Assembly (NCBI RefSeq): GCF_009728465.1
Contig: NZ_WOCD01000005.1
Span: 620,001-684,000, forward strand
From: Psychrosphaera haliotis
Lineage (GTDB): Bacteria > Pseudomonadota > Gammaproteobacteria > Enterobacterales > Alteromonadaceae
Reading direction: 5' to 3'
Length of the DNA: 64,000 bases
In this document: one piece after another, positions 21,200-31,700 of the stretch
Position numbering within the stretch: the stretch's first letter is position 1
How the letters are laid out: each line of letters begins with the position of its first letter
The notes under the pieces: generated by a model
Database searches by the model: none
Seen by the model: only the letters and a program-made list of their open reading frames with translations
What the model was told of the DNA's origin: nothing
Translations under genes and position numbers: made by a program

Positions 21200-21244
21200 A
21201 CTAAACTCAATGTAAGCTAATGAATCTGATATTAAAAGCTTAAA

Positions 21245-23200
21245 TTACTTTGCTTTTAAGTGCTTTTTCAAAAACTTCTCAATGTGCATAAACGCATCTA
21301 AACGGTTGTTGTATTCGTCAAGGTAATGCGTACCAGTTTCATATTCGATGTAATCAATATCTAAGCCTGCCTTTTTGCCTGCTTCATAAAACATCTCAGA
21401 TTGCCCGTAGTGAACTTGGGTATCATTCTTACCATGTATTAATAATACCGGTGCTTCAATTCGTTGAAGATAATTAATTGCAGACGCTTTTTTCAGTTGA
21501 GCTAAGTCTTCTTCAATACTTACATCACCAATTGCTTCGCGAGTGAAGTCAGTCAATGCGCTTGTTCTACGAGAATGTTCGTCTGCATGAAGGGCAATAT
21601 CACTCAAACCAGCAATACTGACGATACATTTATAATCTCCAGGCTTTTGGTATGCCGCAGTCAAAGCGGCGTAACCACCGTAGCTCCAACCAACAAAACA
21701 AGCATTTTTGGTATCAGCGACTTTGTTTTTCTTTACCCAGCTAACTGCATCGTAGAGGTCTTCTTGCATCTTAGCGCCCCATTCTTTATAACCTATCGCT
21801 TGGAACACAGAGCCATAACCGCCTGAACCTCTGTAGTTAGGTTGAATAACGGCATATCCTAAGTTTGCTAGAAATTGAACCATATAATCAAAGCTTTGAT
21901 TGTCACGAACACCAAATGGACCACCATGAGGTAAAATAACTAGTGGTGGCTTTTTATTACCCTTCACACTTGGAGGCATAGTTAAGTAAGCATTAATTTC
22001 TAAACCGTCTCGAGCTTCATAAACAATATGCTCAGTTTTACCTAAAGTTTGACCTTCTAAATACGGGTATTGGCTATACCAAAAGCCGCCGGCTTTTTTG
22101 TTTAAATCTAACCAAAAATATTTAGCTGGAGAATCATTTTTATAAGCCAACACTAACAGTTTTTTACGATCTAAATCGCCACTCGCTATTACCGTTTCAT
22201 AACCAGGAAAACTGTTTGCTACAAGCTTGTTGAGATCTTGATCGGTAGTATCAAAATAATGAATTCTGTTGAAGTGTTCCATATAGCGAACACCTATAAT
22301 TTTAGTTTCATCGCTATTTTCCACCACGCCAGTGATGTCATATTCAGGGTGTGAGTAAATCATTTTACCAAATTCACCCGTTGAAATATCGAACTCCCAT
22401 AAGGACTCTCGGTTTGTCTCACGATCACTAATTACTAGAAGCTTTCCGTCTTGAAAACCTGCTGGGCTAAATGTATCGCCCGTCATATTTTTGTATTCTT
22501 TTAGCAGCTTCCAGTCATTAGTTTTAGGATCTTTAATCCACTGTTGTAAAACGTCAGGGTAGTTTTCTTTTGTTGCAAAACCAAATCGTACTTCACCCTT
22601 ATTATCAACAACCCACGTATGTACGTTGTATTTATTGATGAAGACTTTAGAAAACTCATTTGAATGGATGTTTACTTTGAATACCGCTTCCGCTTTGTCT
22701 TTATAGTCATACACTTGAACCAGAATATGATCGTTATCTTCTGGCATTGTATCTACTAGTCTAATGTTTTTGGCTCGTTGGCGTTCCCACGACGCTGCTT
22801 GGCGATATTCCGGAGCCGCAATTTCTAGCAGATTTGAACCATCGATGTTAACGGCAAAGTATCTAGTTTGACGCCATCTCTTTTTGCTGTATTCCATTGC
22901 ATAACTAGCTGCTATTAGCAGGCGTTTTGAGCCAATCCAAGTAATACCATCTACTCTATCTCGGCCTTCTTTTAAAATGGCTAAGGTTTTAAGGTCTGGG
23001 CTACCAAATTCTGATAAAACAACAGACGGGCCATCTTTAGAATTTAAGATTGCTGTTACATACTTTCCGTCTGGTGATACAGAGGCTTGAGTAACAAGAG
23101 GCATGTGTGCGAAGTGTTGATAGTTTAAGCCCTCAAACGAAGCTGCTTTCGCTGCGAACATTAGAACTAAACCTACGCTTAGTAATTTAGCTAATTTCAT
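21245..23200 (-). CDS. S9 family prolyl oligopeptidase-type peptidase
   Basis: This is an exported serine peptidase that removes di- or oligopeptides. A signal peptide (about 1-20, ending AKAAS) is followed by a seven-bladed beta-propeller (about 30-380) and an alpha/beta hydrolase domain. The triad is visible: Ser in GWSYGGY (about 503), Asp in HGKNDTQV (about 592) and His in GTHYL (about 625). Length is 651 residues, close to the acylaminoacyl-peptidase-like group common in Alteromonadales. Confidence 0.93.
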   Translation of the reverse strand: MKLAKLLSVGLVLMFAAKAASFEGLNYQHFAHMPLVTQASVSPDGKYVTAILNSKDGPSVVLSEFGSPDLKTLAILKEGRDRVDGITWIGSKRLLIAASYAMEYSKKRWRQTRYFAVNIDGSNLLEIAAPEYRQAASWERQRAKNIRLVDTMPEDNDHILVQVYDYKDKAEAVFKVNIHSNEFSKVFINKYNVHTWVVDNKGEVRFGFATKENYPDVLQQWIKDPKTNDWKLLKEYKNMTGDTFSPAGFQDGKLLVISDRETNRESLWEFDISTGEFGKMIYSHPEYDITGVVENSDETKIIGVRYMEHFNRIHYFDTTDQDLNKLVANSFPGYETVIASGDLDRKKLLVLAYKNDSPAKYFWLDLNKKAGGFWYSQYPYLEGQTLGKTEHIVYEARDGLEINAYLTMPPSVKGNKKPPLVILPHGGPFGVRDNQSFDYMVQFLANLGYAVIQPNYRGSGGYGSVFQAIGYKEWGAKMQEDLYDAVSWVKKNKVADTKNACFVGWSYGGYAALTAAYQKPGDYKCIVSIAGLSDIALHADEHSRRTSALTDFTREAIGDVSIEEDLAQLKKASAINYLQRIEAPVLLIHGKNDTQVHYGQSEMFYEAGKKAGLDIDYIEYETGTHYLDEYNNRLDAFMHIEKFLKKHLKAK

Positions 23201-23372
23201 GTTATCCCTAATTCATTATGTTTTTTTGTGATTCTATCGGCTTTTTTAGCAAAATAAATATGTTTATACACTTTGACATACTTTCTTACATTTCAGATTT
23301 AGTTGTTAGTATTTCAAAATAATGCACAATTAAATCAATATCAAATAGCCATTTATTAATTGGACTGCAAAC

Positions 23373-23855
23373 ATGAGTAACCTTGGAAATATCGCAATAT
23401 TTGTAGATGTACAAAATATTTATTACACCACCAAACAAACCTTTAACCGTTCCTTTGACTACCGCTTGTTTTGGAAAGAGATGTCTGAACAGGGCAACAT
23501 AGTTACCGCTATTGCTTATGCAATAGATAGTAATAACGATGGCCAACGAAAGTTTCAAGATGCGCTAAGACACATAGGCTTTGATGTAAAACTAAAACCT
23601 TATATTCAAAGGGCAGACGGCAGTGCTAAAGGAGATTGGGATGTGGGGATTACTATTGATGTGCTAGATAATGCACCAAACGTAGACACAATCGTATTGA
23701 TGTCGGGCGACGGTGATTTTGAGCTGCTATTAAGAACCATTACAAAACGAAATAAATGTAAAACTCAAGTTGTTGGAGTTGAGAAATTAACAGCAAATTT
23801 ACTCATTGATGCGGCTGATATTTACACGCCAATAAACCCGGCTTGGTTGAAATAA
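23373..23855 (+). CDS. NYN domain (LabA/DUF88 family) protein
   Basis: The 160-residue product has the PIN-like NYN fold. Acidic metal-binding positions are visible in IFVDVQN near the N-terminus, KGDWDVGITIDVL in the middle, and LMSGDGDF. The family is predicted to be RNA nucleases; the real substrate is unknown. It stands alone, divergent from the S9 peptidase. Confidence 0.85.
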   Translation: MSNLGNIAIFVDVQNIYYTTKQTFNRSFDYRLFWKEMSEQGNIVTAIAYAIDSNNDGQRKFQDALRHIGFDVKLKPYIQRADGSAKGDWDVGITIDVLDNAPNVDTIVLMSGDGDFELLLRTITKRNKCKTQVVGVEKLTANLLIDAADIYTPINPAWLK

Positions 23856-24200
23856 AGGTTTTGAGCGATGGTTATTTTTTCTAAAAATTTAATTTAAAAT
23901 ATATCTGTAACAAGACGTTAACAGTATTGTGCATTCACTTTTCATCAGATCGAATAGTTTTAACTAATGAAGTCGATTGTTTAAAGAACAAACATCCAAC
24001 AAACCTCTTATTGATAAAAAATTTCGCTGGAGAATAATTTTCTAACCCACTTGATGAGCCTGCTTATATACCCTTTGTAAGGTTTTCGAGGCTATCTATT
24101 ACATTTTCATTATGTTCATAATCATTGCGCTTATGTCTAGCTATTTACATGAGCAAATAAGAATTAATAAATTCTAAGAAAATAAATTTAGGGACATATA
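23856..24200. other. Upstream region of the TonB-dependent receptor
   Basis: This 345-base AT-rich stretch has no supportable gene. It must carry the promoter of the following receptor. A 14-bp palindrome at 24109-24122 (ATTATG TT CATAAT) is the only clear structure; it is vaguely Fur-like in base composition but does not match the 19-bp Fur box. Confidence 0.5.
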
Positions 24201-27122
24201 ATGATGAACTTTAAAAATAGTTTAACTGCTTTTGCAGTTGCTGCAGCGCTAGGTCTTTCTAGCTCTGTTATGGCAGCCGAGACCGGCGGTCTGAAAATCA
24301 AAGTTACCGACCAAAACGGTAACCCAATCGCAGGTGCAACCGTATTAGTAAAAGCACCAGATAGCCTAGTTAGCAAAAATGCAGTATCAGATGCAGAAGG
24401 TTTTGTTTCTCTTCGCGGACTAGACGCTTCAAACCAATACACTGTAAGTATTAACGGTACCCAAATTCAAGCTTTTGAAGCAAACAACGTACGTGTTATC
24501 ACGGGCAAAAGTTTGAACCTAAGCTATGCAGTTAGCAACGCGTCTAGCAACATGGAAACAATTGTTGTATCTGGACGTGCGGTATCTGCTATTGATACAA
24601 CGTCAGCAACAACAGGTATGGACATTACATTGGATATGACTGAGTCATTGCCAACTGGTCGTTCTTACCAAAGCTACCTACAACTTACTCCTGGTGTAAA
24701 ACCAAGTAGTGGTGGTAACCCGTCTTCAAAATCTGGTGTTAACTACTCAGATGCTGGTGGTGCCGTAGGTACTTCTTCAGACAATGTTTACTACATTGAC
24801 GGCGTAAACGTAACGGATAACGTGACGGGTACATTTGGTGGCAACATCAACTCTGAAATCATTCAGGAACAACAAGTTATTACTGGTGCAATTCCTGCAA
24901 AATATGCGGGCGGTTCTGGCCTTGTTTCACGTGTTGTTACAAAATCGGGTAGTAACGAATTCCATGGTTCAGTTAACTACTACTTCCAAAACGACAGCCT
25001 AGTTGGTGACTATGACAGCCCAACTAAATCTCAGAGTGGTTTCTCTACTTTTGATACAGCTGTAACACTTGGCGGTCCAATTATTGAAGACGAACTATGG
25101 TTCTTTGCTTCATACCAGCTTAAAAACCGTAAAGATGACGTAGCTGATCCAGAAACTGGTGCAATTGCTCGTTCTGTTGAAAATGAAAGCACATTAGGTT
25201 TTGGTAAATTAACTTGGCAGGCAACTAACGATGACCGTTTAGTATTTACATACTTTAACGATCCTACTGATGTTTCTGGTAGCAGCGCGTTTGATACTTT
25301 ATCAAACCGAGATCGTTCACGTAAGCAAGGTGGCGACAACTACAAGATTGACTACACGCATTCTTGGGACGACGTAGTTCTTAATGCTGGTTACATGCGT
25401 CATGAATCAGAACTTTCTGATATCGCTAAAGATAAAAGCACTCGTAACGACGTTGCTTACTTTGCTGACGCTTCAACTACAACACAGTCAGATACTGACC
25501 TTGGTGGTTTAGGTTCAGACACGCTACGTGAGCGTAATAAAGAAAGCTACTATGTTAATGCTGAATACTATTTAGATACTAACGACTTTGGTTATCACAC
25601 AATTGAAGTTGGTTACTCAGCAGAAACGAATGAAAACATCACAAACTCTGTTTACACAGGTGACTCTGCACAATATACCTCTATTGGCGCGGCAGATGCT
25701 GGAACAACATATGACCAGTATGCAAATGCTGACGGTTGGATTGGTAACAGAGATTTATCTGACGATGATGCAGCTCGAATTGCAGCAGCAACAGGTATCG
25801 CAGAAGCTGATGTAGCAAATATTGTATTTAATAGCACGGCTGGCAACCCTACAGGCGATGTGAACGTTTACCGTATCATTCAAACACAACAAGCTGAGTC
25901 TAAACTTGAAACTAAAGGTCAATCTTTTTATGTTCAAGACAGTATCAACATTGATGACCTAACATTAAACGTTGGTTTACGTGCTGAAAAATGGTCTCAC
26001 TACGCTTCAACAGGCGAAAAGATCTTCTCATTTGATTGGGACGTTGCGCACCGTTTAAGTGCTGTTTATGACATCAACGGTGACGGTGATTCAAAAGTTT
26101 GGGCATTCCACGGTCGTTACTACGATCCGGTTCGTACTGACATGACATCATTTGCTGGTAACCTAACTGGTTCAGTTCGTGAAGAGCAAGTGTTTGTAGA
26201 TGGTTCATGGCAGACATTCCGTACGCGTGGTGGTGTAGCTACTCAAGATGCATTCTTCTCGCCTACAACTAAAACACCTTACACAGATGAATTTTTAGTA
26301 GGTTACTCAACTAACCTTACTGAAGATACAAACATCTCTGTAACGTATACAAACCGTAAAACTCGAGACATTCTTGAAGATTACGACTTAGGTGTTTATA
26401 CAGAAGGCGGCCAATTAGATGGTTCATCTTTAGCATTGCCTCTGTCTTACTTTGGTTACACAGAAAACCCTGGTTCAAACTATGTTCTAGCTACGCTAGA
26501 AGGCGGTAAACGTGACTACCAAGGTGTTGAAGTAACATTCAAGAAGCTTCGTACTGACAACTGGAACCTATTAGCGTCTTATACATATAACGATGCGGAA
26601 GGTAACACTAACTCAGACGGTAACGCGGATTTACAAGGTGACTTCTACTACCTAGATCCACGTGCTCCTAACATGTACGGCAAACAGCCTGGTAACGTTG
26701 ATCACCAGTTCAAAATCTTAGGTACATATTACTTTGACAATGGTTTTGAAGTAGGTGCGGTTTATAACTGGAACTCTGGTACAGCATATAACCGAGCTTC
26801 AAACGTATATGGTCGTTACTTACCACTACGTGAAGAAACTACATATGACTTTGGCGGTTACGACGGACGTTGGATTGCTCCTGGCAACTTAGCAAGCCAA
26901 GAAACACCAGCATTTGGAACACTAGACGTTCGCTTGAAGTACGTTCAAGACTTTGGTGACTACGAAGCTGAGTTCTTCTTAGATGTATTTAACATCTTAG
27001 ATGACCAAGCGGTTACTGAAGAAGAGCAACTTGTTGCTGGTAGTGGTTCATTTGAATTTGGTGAAGCAAAAGACTGGGTTGCGCCTCGTCGCTTCTACCT
27101 AGGTGCTAAAGTTTTATTCTAA
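24201..27122 (+). CDS. Oar-like TonB-dependent outer membrane receptor
   Basis: The 973-residue product has a signal peptide cleaved near VMAAE (about 25), then a carboxypeptidase-regulatory-like domain (about 27-105, with DQNGNPIAGATV). A TonB plug follows (about 120-250, including GRSYQSYLQLTPGV), then a long beta-barrel ending in an aromatic strand with terminal Phe. This architecture belongs to the OmpA-related (Oar) receptors of marine bacteria, thought to import oligopeptides or other bulky substrates. Codon use is strongly biased, suggesting high expression. Two adjacent ATG codons (24201 and 24204) could serve as start. The PepSY genes next door are convergent, not in the same operon. 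Confidence 0.93.
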   Translation: MMNFKNSLTAFAVAAALGLSSSVMAAETGGLKIKVTDQNGNPIAGATVLVKAPDSLVSKNAVSDAEGFVSLRGLDASNQYTVSINGTQIQAFEANNVRVITGKSLNLSYAVSNASSNMETIVVSGRAVSAIDTTSATTGMDITLDMTESLPTGRSYQSYLQLTPGVKPSSGGNPSSKSGVNYSDAGGAVGTSSDNVYYIDGVNVTDNVTGTFGGNINSEIIQEQQVITGAIPAKYAGGSGLVSRVVTKSGSNEFHGSVNYYFQNDSLVGDYDSPTKSQSGFSTFDTAVTLGGPIIEDELWFFASYQLKNRKDDVADPETGAIARSVENESTLGFGKLTWQATNDDRLVFTYFNDPTDVSGSSAFDTLSNRDRSRKQGGDNYKIDYTHSWDDVVLNAGYMRHESELSDIAKDKSTRNDVAYFADASTTTQSDTDLGGLGSDTLRERNKESYYVNAEYYLDTNDFGYHTIEVGYSAETNENITNSVYTGDSAQYTSIGAADAGTTYDQYANADGWIGNRDLSDDDAARIAAATGIAEADVANIVFNSTAGNPTGDVNVYRIIQTQQAESKLETKGQSFYVQDSINIDDLTLNVGLRAEKWSHYASTGEKIFSFDWDVAHRLSAVYDINGDGDSKVWAFHGRYYDPVRTDMTSFAGNLTGSVREEQVFVDGSWQTFRTRGGVATQDAFFSPTTKTPYTDEFLVGYSTNLTEDTNISVTYTNRKTRDILEDYDLGVYTEGGQLDGSSLALPLSYFGYTENPGSNYVLATLEGGKRDYQGVEVTFKKLRTDNWNLLASYTYNDAEGNTNSDGNADLQGDFYYLDPRAPNMYGKQPGNVDHQFKILGTYYFDNGFEVGAVYNWNSGTAYNRASNVYGRYLPLREETTYDFGGYDGRWIAPGNLASQETPAFGTLDVRLKYVQDFGDYEAEFFLDVFNILDDQAVTEEEQLVAGSGSFEFGEAKDWVAPRRFYLGAKVLF

Positions 27123-27184
27123 GCACTACTTATTAAGGAGCTTGGTAATAGTGACTATTACCTTGGTTCCTATAAAGTACTAAT

Positions 27185-27211
27185 AAAAGGCCATCGAAAG
27201 ATGGCTTTTTT
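27185..27211 (+). terminator. Terminator between the receptor and the PepSY genes
   Basis: GCCATC/GATGGC stem with a GAAA tetraloop and flanking A/T pairs, running into TTTTTT. The symmetric A and T tracts suggest it may work for both converging transcripts. Confidence 0.9.
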
Positions 27212-27228
27212 GTCTGGAATCAAACGCG

Positions 27229-27954
27229 TTAGTCTTTAAGTCTTGCAATAAACAACCACCTTAAGCCAGTTATTGCCAGCATTAGCGTTAACAAAGCAAA
27301 CACTTTTGAAAAGATATTGTTAAACCCGCCGGTATTAAAGTAATCCATAAAGTGCAGCTGAAACATAAGGTTCTTTAACCGTTTATGATCATCAACATGC
27401 GCTATTACTTTCCGAGAAACGTCAGAAATATAGATGGTTGTATTGTCGGTATTATTTAAAGCCACAGCCCAAATTGTATTGCGCTCACTAGGAATGTCTT
27501 TTGTGCCCCTTGAAATCAAATTTATAGTAGCGTTTTCCATCAGCTTGGCTTTTTCTGTGTGCTTTAAAGACTGCTGCGCTAGCTCAGTAACATAATTCTC
27601 ATTAATAACCCAAAGCGCTCCCGTTTCCGCGTCAAACCACTTAACGCTTTGTTTTTGATAACCGTGAGGTTTTTCTTGAAAAAATGCCAAGTAATAAGGT
27701 TTATCTAATCGCCAAACTAGCGATACTCTTTTTGCGTCAGTAAGTTTAGAGCTCAACTTTTCTGGTGCAATTAAGGTTGGCGTCTGCAGACCTTCACTTT
27801 TATGCTCAACCTTTTGCCTAAATTGATTGCCGCTTGCTTTAGGATCATCTGCTAGGCCAAAATAAAGGCCTGTACCAAGCCAAATTACCAATTGAATCGA
27901 GACAATAGTGGCGAGCCATTTATGCAGTACTGCGTTTGCTCTTTTAGTTAACAT
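27229..27954 (-). CDS. PepSY domain membrane protein (second of pair)
   Basis: The 241-residue product has an N-terminal membrane helix (about 11-32), a periplasmic PepSY-like domain with conserved tryptophans (WFDAETGALWVI), and a C-terminal membrane helix ending in a basic tail. It is a single-unit relative of the PepSY-TM proteins often found near iron or TonB receptor genes, where some reduce ferric siderophores; that role is an inference here. ATG 27954 overlaps the end of the upstream PepSY gene by 11 bases. An upstream TTG at 27987 is less likely. Confidence 0.82.
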   Translation of the reverse strand: MLTKRANAVLHKWLATIVSIQLVIWLGTGLYFGLADDPKASGNQFRQKVEHKSEGLQTPTLIAPEKLSSKLTDAKRVSLVWRLDKPYYLAFFQEKPHGYQKQSVKWFDAETGALWVINENYVTELAQQSLKHTEKAKLMENATINLISRGTKDIPSERNTIWAVALNNTDNTTIYISDVSRKVIAHVDDHKRLKNLMFQLHFMDYFNTGGFNNIFSKVFALLTLMLAITGLRWLFIARLKD

Positions 27955-28693
27955 GAGTTGTTCGCCTTTTAGCCCACCTATTGACAAACTTGCGGAAAGA
28001 GTTAAGGAAAGAGTTACTTAAAACGCGTTGGTACACTAAACAACAGCCTGCCAAAGTAGATAAAAGCGTAGTGATAGAAATGGCTAAGAAAAAGACATTT
28101 CCAACGTCTTCTCCATGTAAATAATCCATAATATGAAAACGCCAAAACCAGTCAAATATTCGCCATGGGTTATGTCGCTTAGTAACCACTTGCCCACTTG
28201 ACTCACTAATATAAAACGTAGGTGAGGCGATGCCTTCAAACTGTACTTCCCAAACCGGTAAATGTCGTGCCGATAACTCACTTGGCGCGCTAACCTTTAA
28301 ATAACTAATTTTTGCAATCACACCCGCTGAATCATGAAACTGAAACAAGGCGATTTCCCGCGCTTCTTGTTCCGTCACTTTAGGCATTAACTCTTTGGTG
28401 GTTGCATTAACTAACGTAGACTCTCGCCCTTCCTGAACCATAAAAACAGGCTCACCGACTCTATTAAACAATGAAATGCTATCGGCATTTGGGTAGCTTT
28501 TTAAAACGTCAGCATGATTGAATTTCAACGACGATACATCCAATGTAGGACTTGGCTTTTGCAAATGCTCACCATGGGTATAGTGAATATTTGTCATCAC
28601 CATATATAAGCCTGTCACCGACCAAATAAACACCTGCAGGCCGACAAACAACATAAGCCATTTGTGTATTTTTCTAGGTAGTTGGGATTTCAT
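27944..28693 (-). CDS. PepSY domain membrane protein (first of pair)
   Basis: The 249-residue protein is a paralogue-like partner of the next gene: membrane helix at about 9-33, a periplasmic PepSY-type domain (with TFYISESSGQVVTKR) and a C-terminal membrane helix around 205-227. The histidine-rich segment FHIMDYLHG is shared with its neighbour and could bind metal or haem. Its ATG follows a purine-rich hexamer repeat that takes the place of a normal ribosome site. It starts 33 bases after the helicase stop, so both PepSY genes may be read from the helicase transcript. Confidence 0.82.
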   Translation of the reverse strand: MKSQLPRKIHKWLMLFVGLQVFIWSVTGLYMVMTNIHYTHGEHLQKPSPTLDVSSLKFNHADVLKSYPNADSISLFNRVGEPVFMVQEGRESTLVNATTKELMPKVTEQEAREIALFQFHDSAGVIAKISYLKVSAPSELSARHLPVWEVQFEGIASPTFYISESSGQVVTKRHNPWRIFDWFWRFHIMDYLHGEDVGNVFFLAISITTLLSTLAGCCLVYQRVLSNSFLNSFRKFVNRWAKRRTTHVN

Positions 28694-28695
28694 TA

Positions 28696-28728
28696 CTTTT
28701 CTTTTTCTTTTTCTTTTTCTTTTTCTTT
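28696..28728 (-). repeat. Hexanucleotide microsatellite (AAAAAG)n at a translation start
   Basis: On the plus strand four perfect CTTTTT units (28701-28724) are flanked by partial units CTTTT and CTTT. On the minus strand this is an AAAAAG tract running from the helicase stop codon almost to the PepSY ATG at 28693. It fills the position of the ribosome-binding site. Confidence 0.9.
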
Positions 28729-31700
28729 AGGCTAACGACAATTTAGCTGCTTGTTTCCACATAAAGGCAGGCATTAACGAACGAAGCTTCCAAGTGATAT
28801 TCATTGGTTGACTCCCGGTATGAGACACGTACCGTACTTCGCCAAAATTCACAAACCCCATTGTCTTGCCAAACTCATCATTTGATTGCTCTCGAACAAA
28901 AAGGAAAACCCGCTTTCCTATATACTCGTGATCAATATATTCCTTTCCTTTACCCGAGTCTGGTCGCGAAGAGTTTTGACTTTGCCAATGGAATAGCTCT
29001 TCGTTTATCGCATAGTCATGGTACATGGTTGTTGGAGAAAACTGCTTGTCACTTTTGTTCAGCGTCACAAATAACAGCTCAATGTTTTTTGACCTAATAT
29101 TGTAAACACCTTCACGAGATGTAGGTTGAGTCTCAAACGTTGTAGCACCAAAGCCCACTAAAATTTGCTCTCGCGTATATCGAGCGTGCAGTTTGATTGG
29201 GTGGTTTCCCATCATCGGCATCGACATTTGCTTGTGTTGCACTTTATTTATCTGTAACTCAATAACCGATAACAACTCACTTTTTAGTCGCTCATCATAA
29301 AGGACATTTAAACTTTCATGCACACTACTAAAACCGACCGCACCTCCCGGCTTTTGCCACAAATCATAATGCAGCATTAGTCCATGCAGAGCGTTAACAT
29401 CTGCCTCTTTGGAAAGAAGCATCCGTTGTATTGCGCCTAAGTAATCATAGTCATCGCACACCAATAATCTTGTCTTTACCATTCGAGCAAAGTTTTTAAG
29501 CGGTAGCTCACTATTAACTTGAACTTTACCGGCTTCCTGGCATAACTCAGTCCATGTGCCCTTTTTATATACAAGATCTAAACTCACCTGAGGATGAACT
29601 TTCATAAAGTTTTGAAGCGATAACGGCAACGTCGAGTGCTGTTCAAAATGTTTTATTAATCCAATAAGGCGGTTTTTGCTAAGTAAAGCGTTTCGAATAT
29701 TCGACAATACTCTTTCTTGTGTTAACTTTGATAACTCTATACGACACCCTAACGGTGCATGAGGAAAGCCTTGTTTGACTTCATCGCTCATAGAAGTACT
29801 AGTTTTCCCTACCAGAGCCCTGAACTTATTAGCAAAGTCATAATTTGCATTAGCATTTCCCACAAAGTCCAGTACGGTACAAGCATCCTTGCCCTCAGCT
29901 AAACGTAAACCTCGACCCAACTGTTGTAAAAATATAGTTAAACTCTCTGTTGGCCTCAAAAATAGTAAGGTGTCTACTTCCGGTATATCAATACCTTCAT
30001 TAAAAATATCAACAACAAATAAGATATTTATAAGTCCACTTCTTAAGGCCAACTGCTTTTGTGACCGTTCATGGCTATTTACACTGGTTAGATAATCACA
30101 CTTAATACCCTTTAATGTAAATTGCTTACACATGTACTCAGCGTGAGCCTGACTCACGCAAAATGCCAAAGACTTCATGTCATGAACTGATGTAATAAGT
30201 TCTTGCATCGTTTGGTATATTTTATCTACACGATGTTGATTGTTTGTATATACATTAGTTAACTGAGCTATATCGTAACGACCTTTACTCCAACTAATAC
30301 CAGAAAGGTCGGTGTCGTCATCTACTCCGAAGTACTGAAATGGGCACAAGTGACGCTTATTAATTGCTTCCGGCAAACGAATTTCAGCGGCAATAACACC
30401 GCAAAAATCATCTAAAATACTACTTCCATCATGCCTTTCTGGTGTTGCTGTTAAACCAAGCAGAATATTGGGGTTAAAGTAACTTAAAATATTTCTATAA
30501 GAAGCCGCACTCACATGGTGAACTTCATCAATAACAATATAGTCGTAATAATCACTCGACAGCTGGAAGTCGTTTGAAGGGTCATTTAATTGGTTATTCA
30601 GAGTCTGCACTGAGGCAAATAAATGTTTAAAACTTTCAGGTCTATAGTTACCAACCCAAAGGTCTCCAAACTGCGAGTCTTTTAAAACTCCTTGATAGGC
30701 TAGCCTGGCCTGCTTTAATATTTCCTCACGATGCGCAACAAATAGAAACTTTGCATTAGGTGCTTTCTTTAAAAAATCAGCAAAGTCAAAAGCCGATATT
30801 ATCGTTTTTCCAGTTCCGGTTGCCGCAACAACTAGGTTCTTAAACCTTTTGTGCAAACTCCTCTCAATTTCTAATTGCTCTAATATTTCTTTTTGGTGAG
30901 AAAACGGCTTGATTTCAAAGTAATGAGCACCTGGTTCAGACAAAGAGTTTGTTGCCTGTTTCAGAGCATTGTTTAATTTTTCTTTAGCTTCAACATTACC
31001 ATCAAATAATTCAAAATCTGGTGAGTTCCAGTAGGACTCAAAAGTGTTTATTGAACGCTCAATAATATGCGGGATCTCTTGAGAGGTGATCTTTAAGTTC
31101 CACTCTAAACCACTGGTTAGTGCTGAGTGAGATAAATTAGAAGAGCCTATATAACCAGTATGAAAGCCAGTATCTCTAATAAATAGGTAACTTTTAGCAT
31201 GCAGGCGTTCGCGTTGAGTATTATAGCTAAGCTTAACTTTTGTATTCGGTAAAGACGCCAAGAACTCAACAGCTTTAGCATCCGTTGCACCCATATAAGA
31301 AGTTGTAATCACCCTCAGCTGTCGCCCACTTCTTGTAAATTCTTCAAGTTCCTTTTTAAAAATTCGTATACCCGACCATTTAACAAATGACACTAGCCAA
31401 TACACTGTATTTGAGGACATTATTTCACGCTTGAGCTCACTTTCTACAGACAGCCCAGCATTACTGCCACAAAACAATTCACTTTGCGTTAAACCTGTTA
31501 ATGGAAATACATTACCAACATACTCTTTTAAATTCGCGGCAACGGGGTTTTCAGTTTCATACAAAGCCGTGAGTATTTTCCCTTGGTTGTCTAAAAGGTT
31601 GTCTTCAAAAAACTGGTCATCTTGAAGTTTGTCCTTTAACCATAGAATGAGTTGATTGGATAATTCGATTTGATTACCAAGCTTCTCTTCTCCACTTGGT

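Noticed and set aside
24100-24135. A Fur box before the TonB receptor
   Set aside because: Only scattered matches to the 19-bp consensus; the 14-bp palindrome is reported instead.
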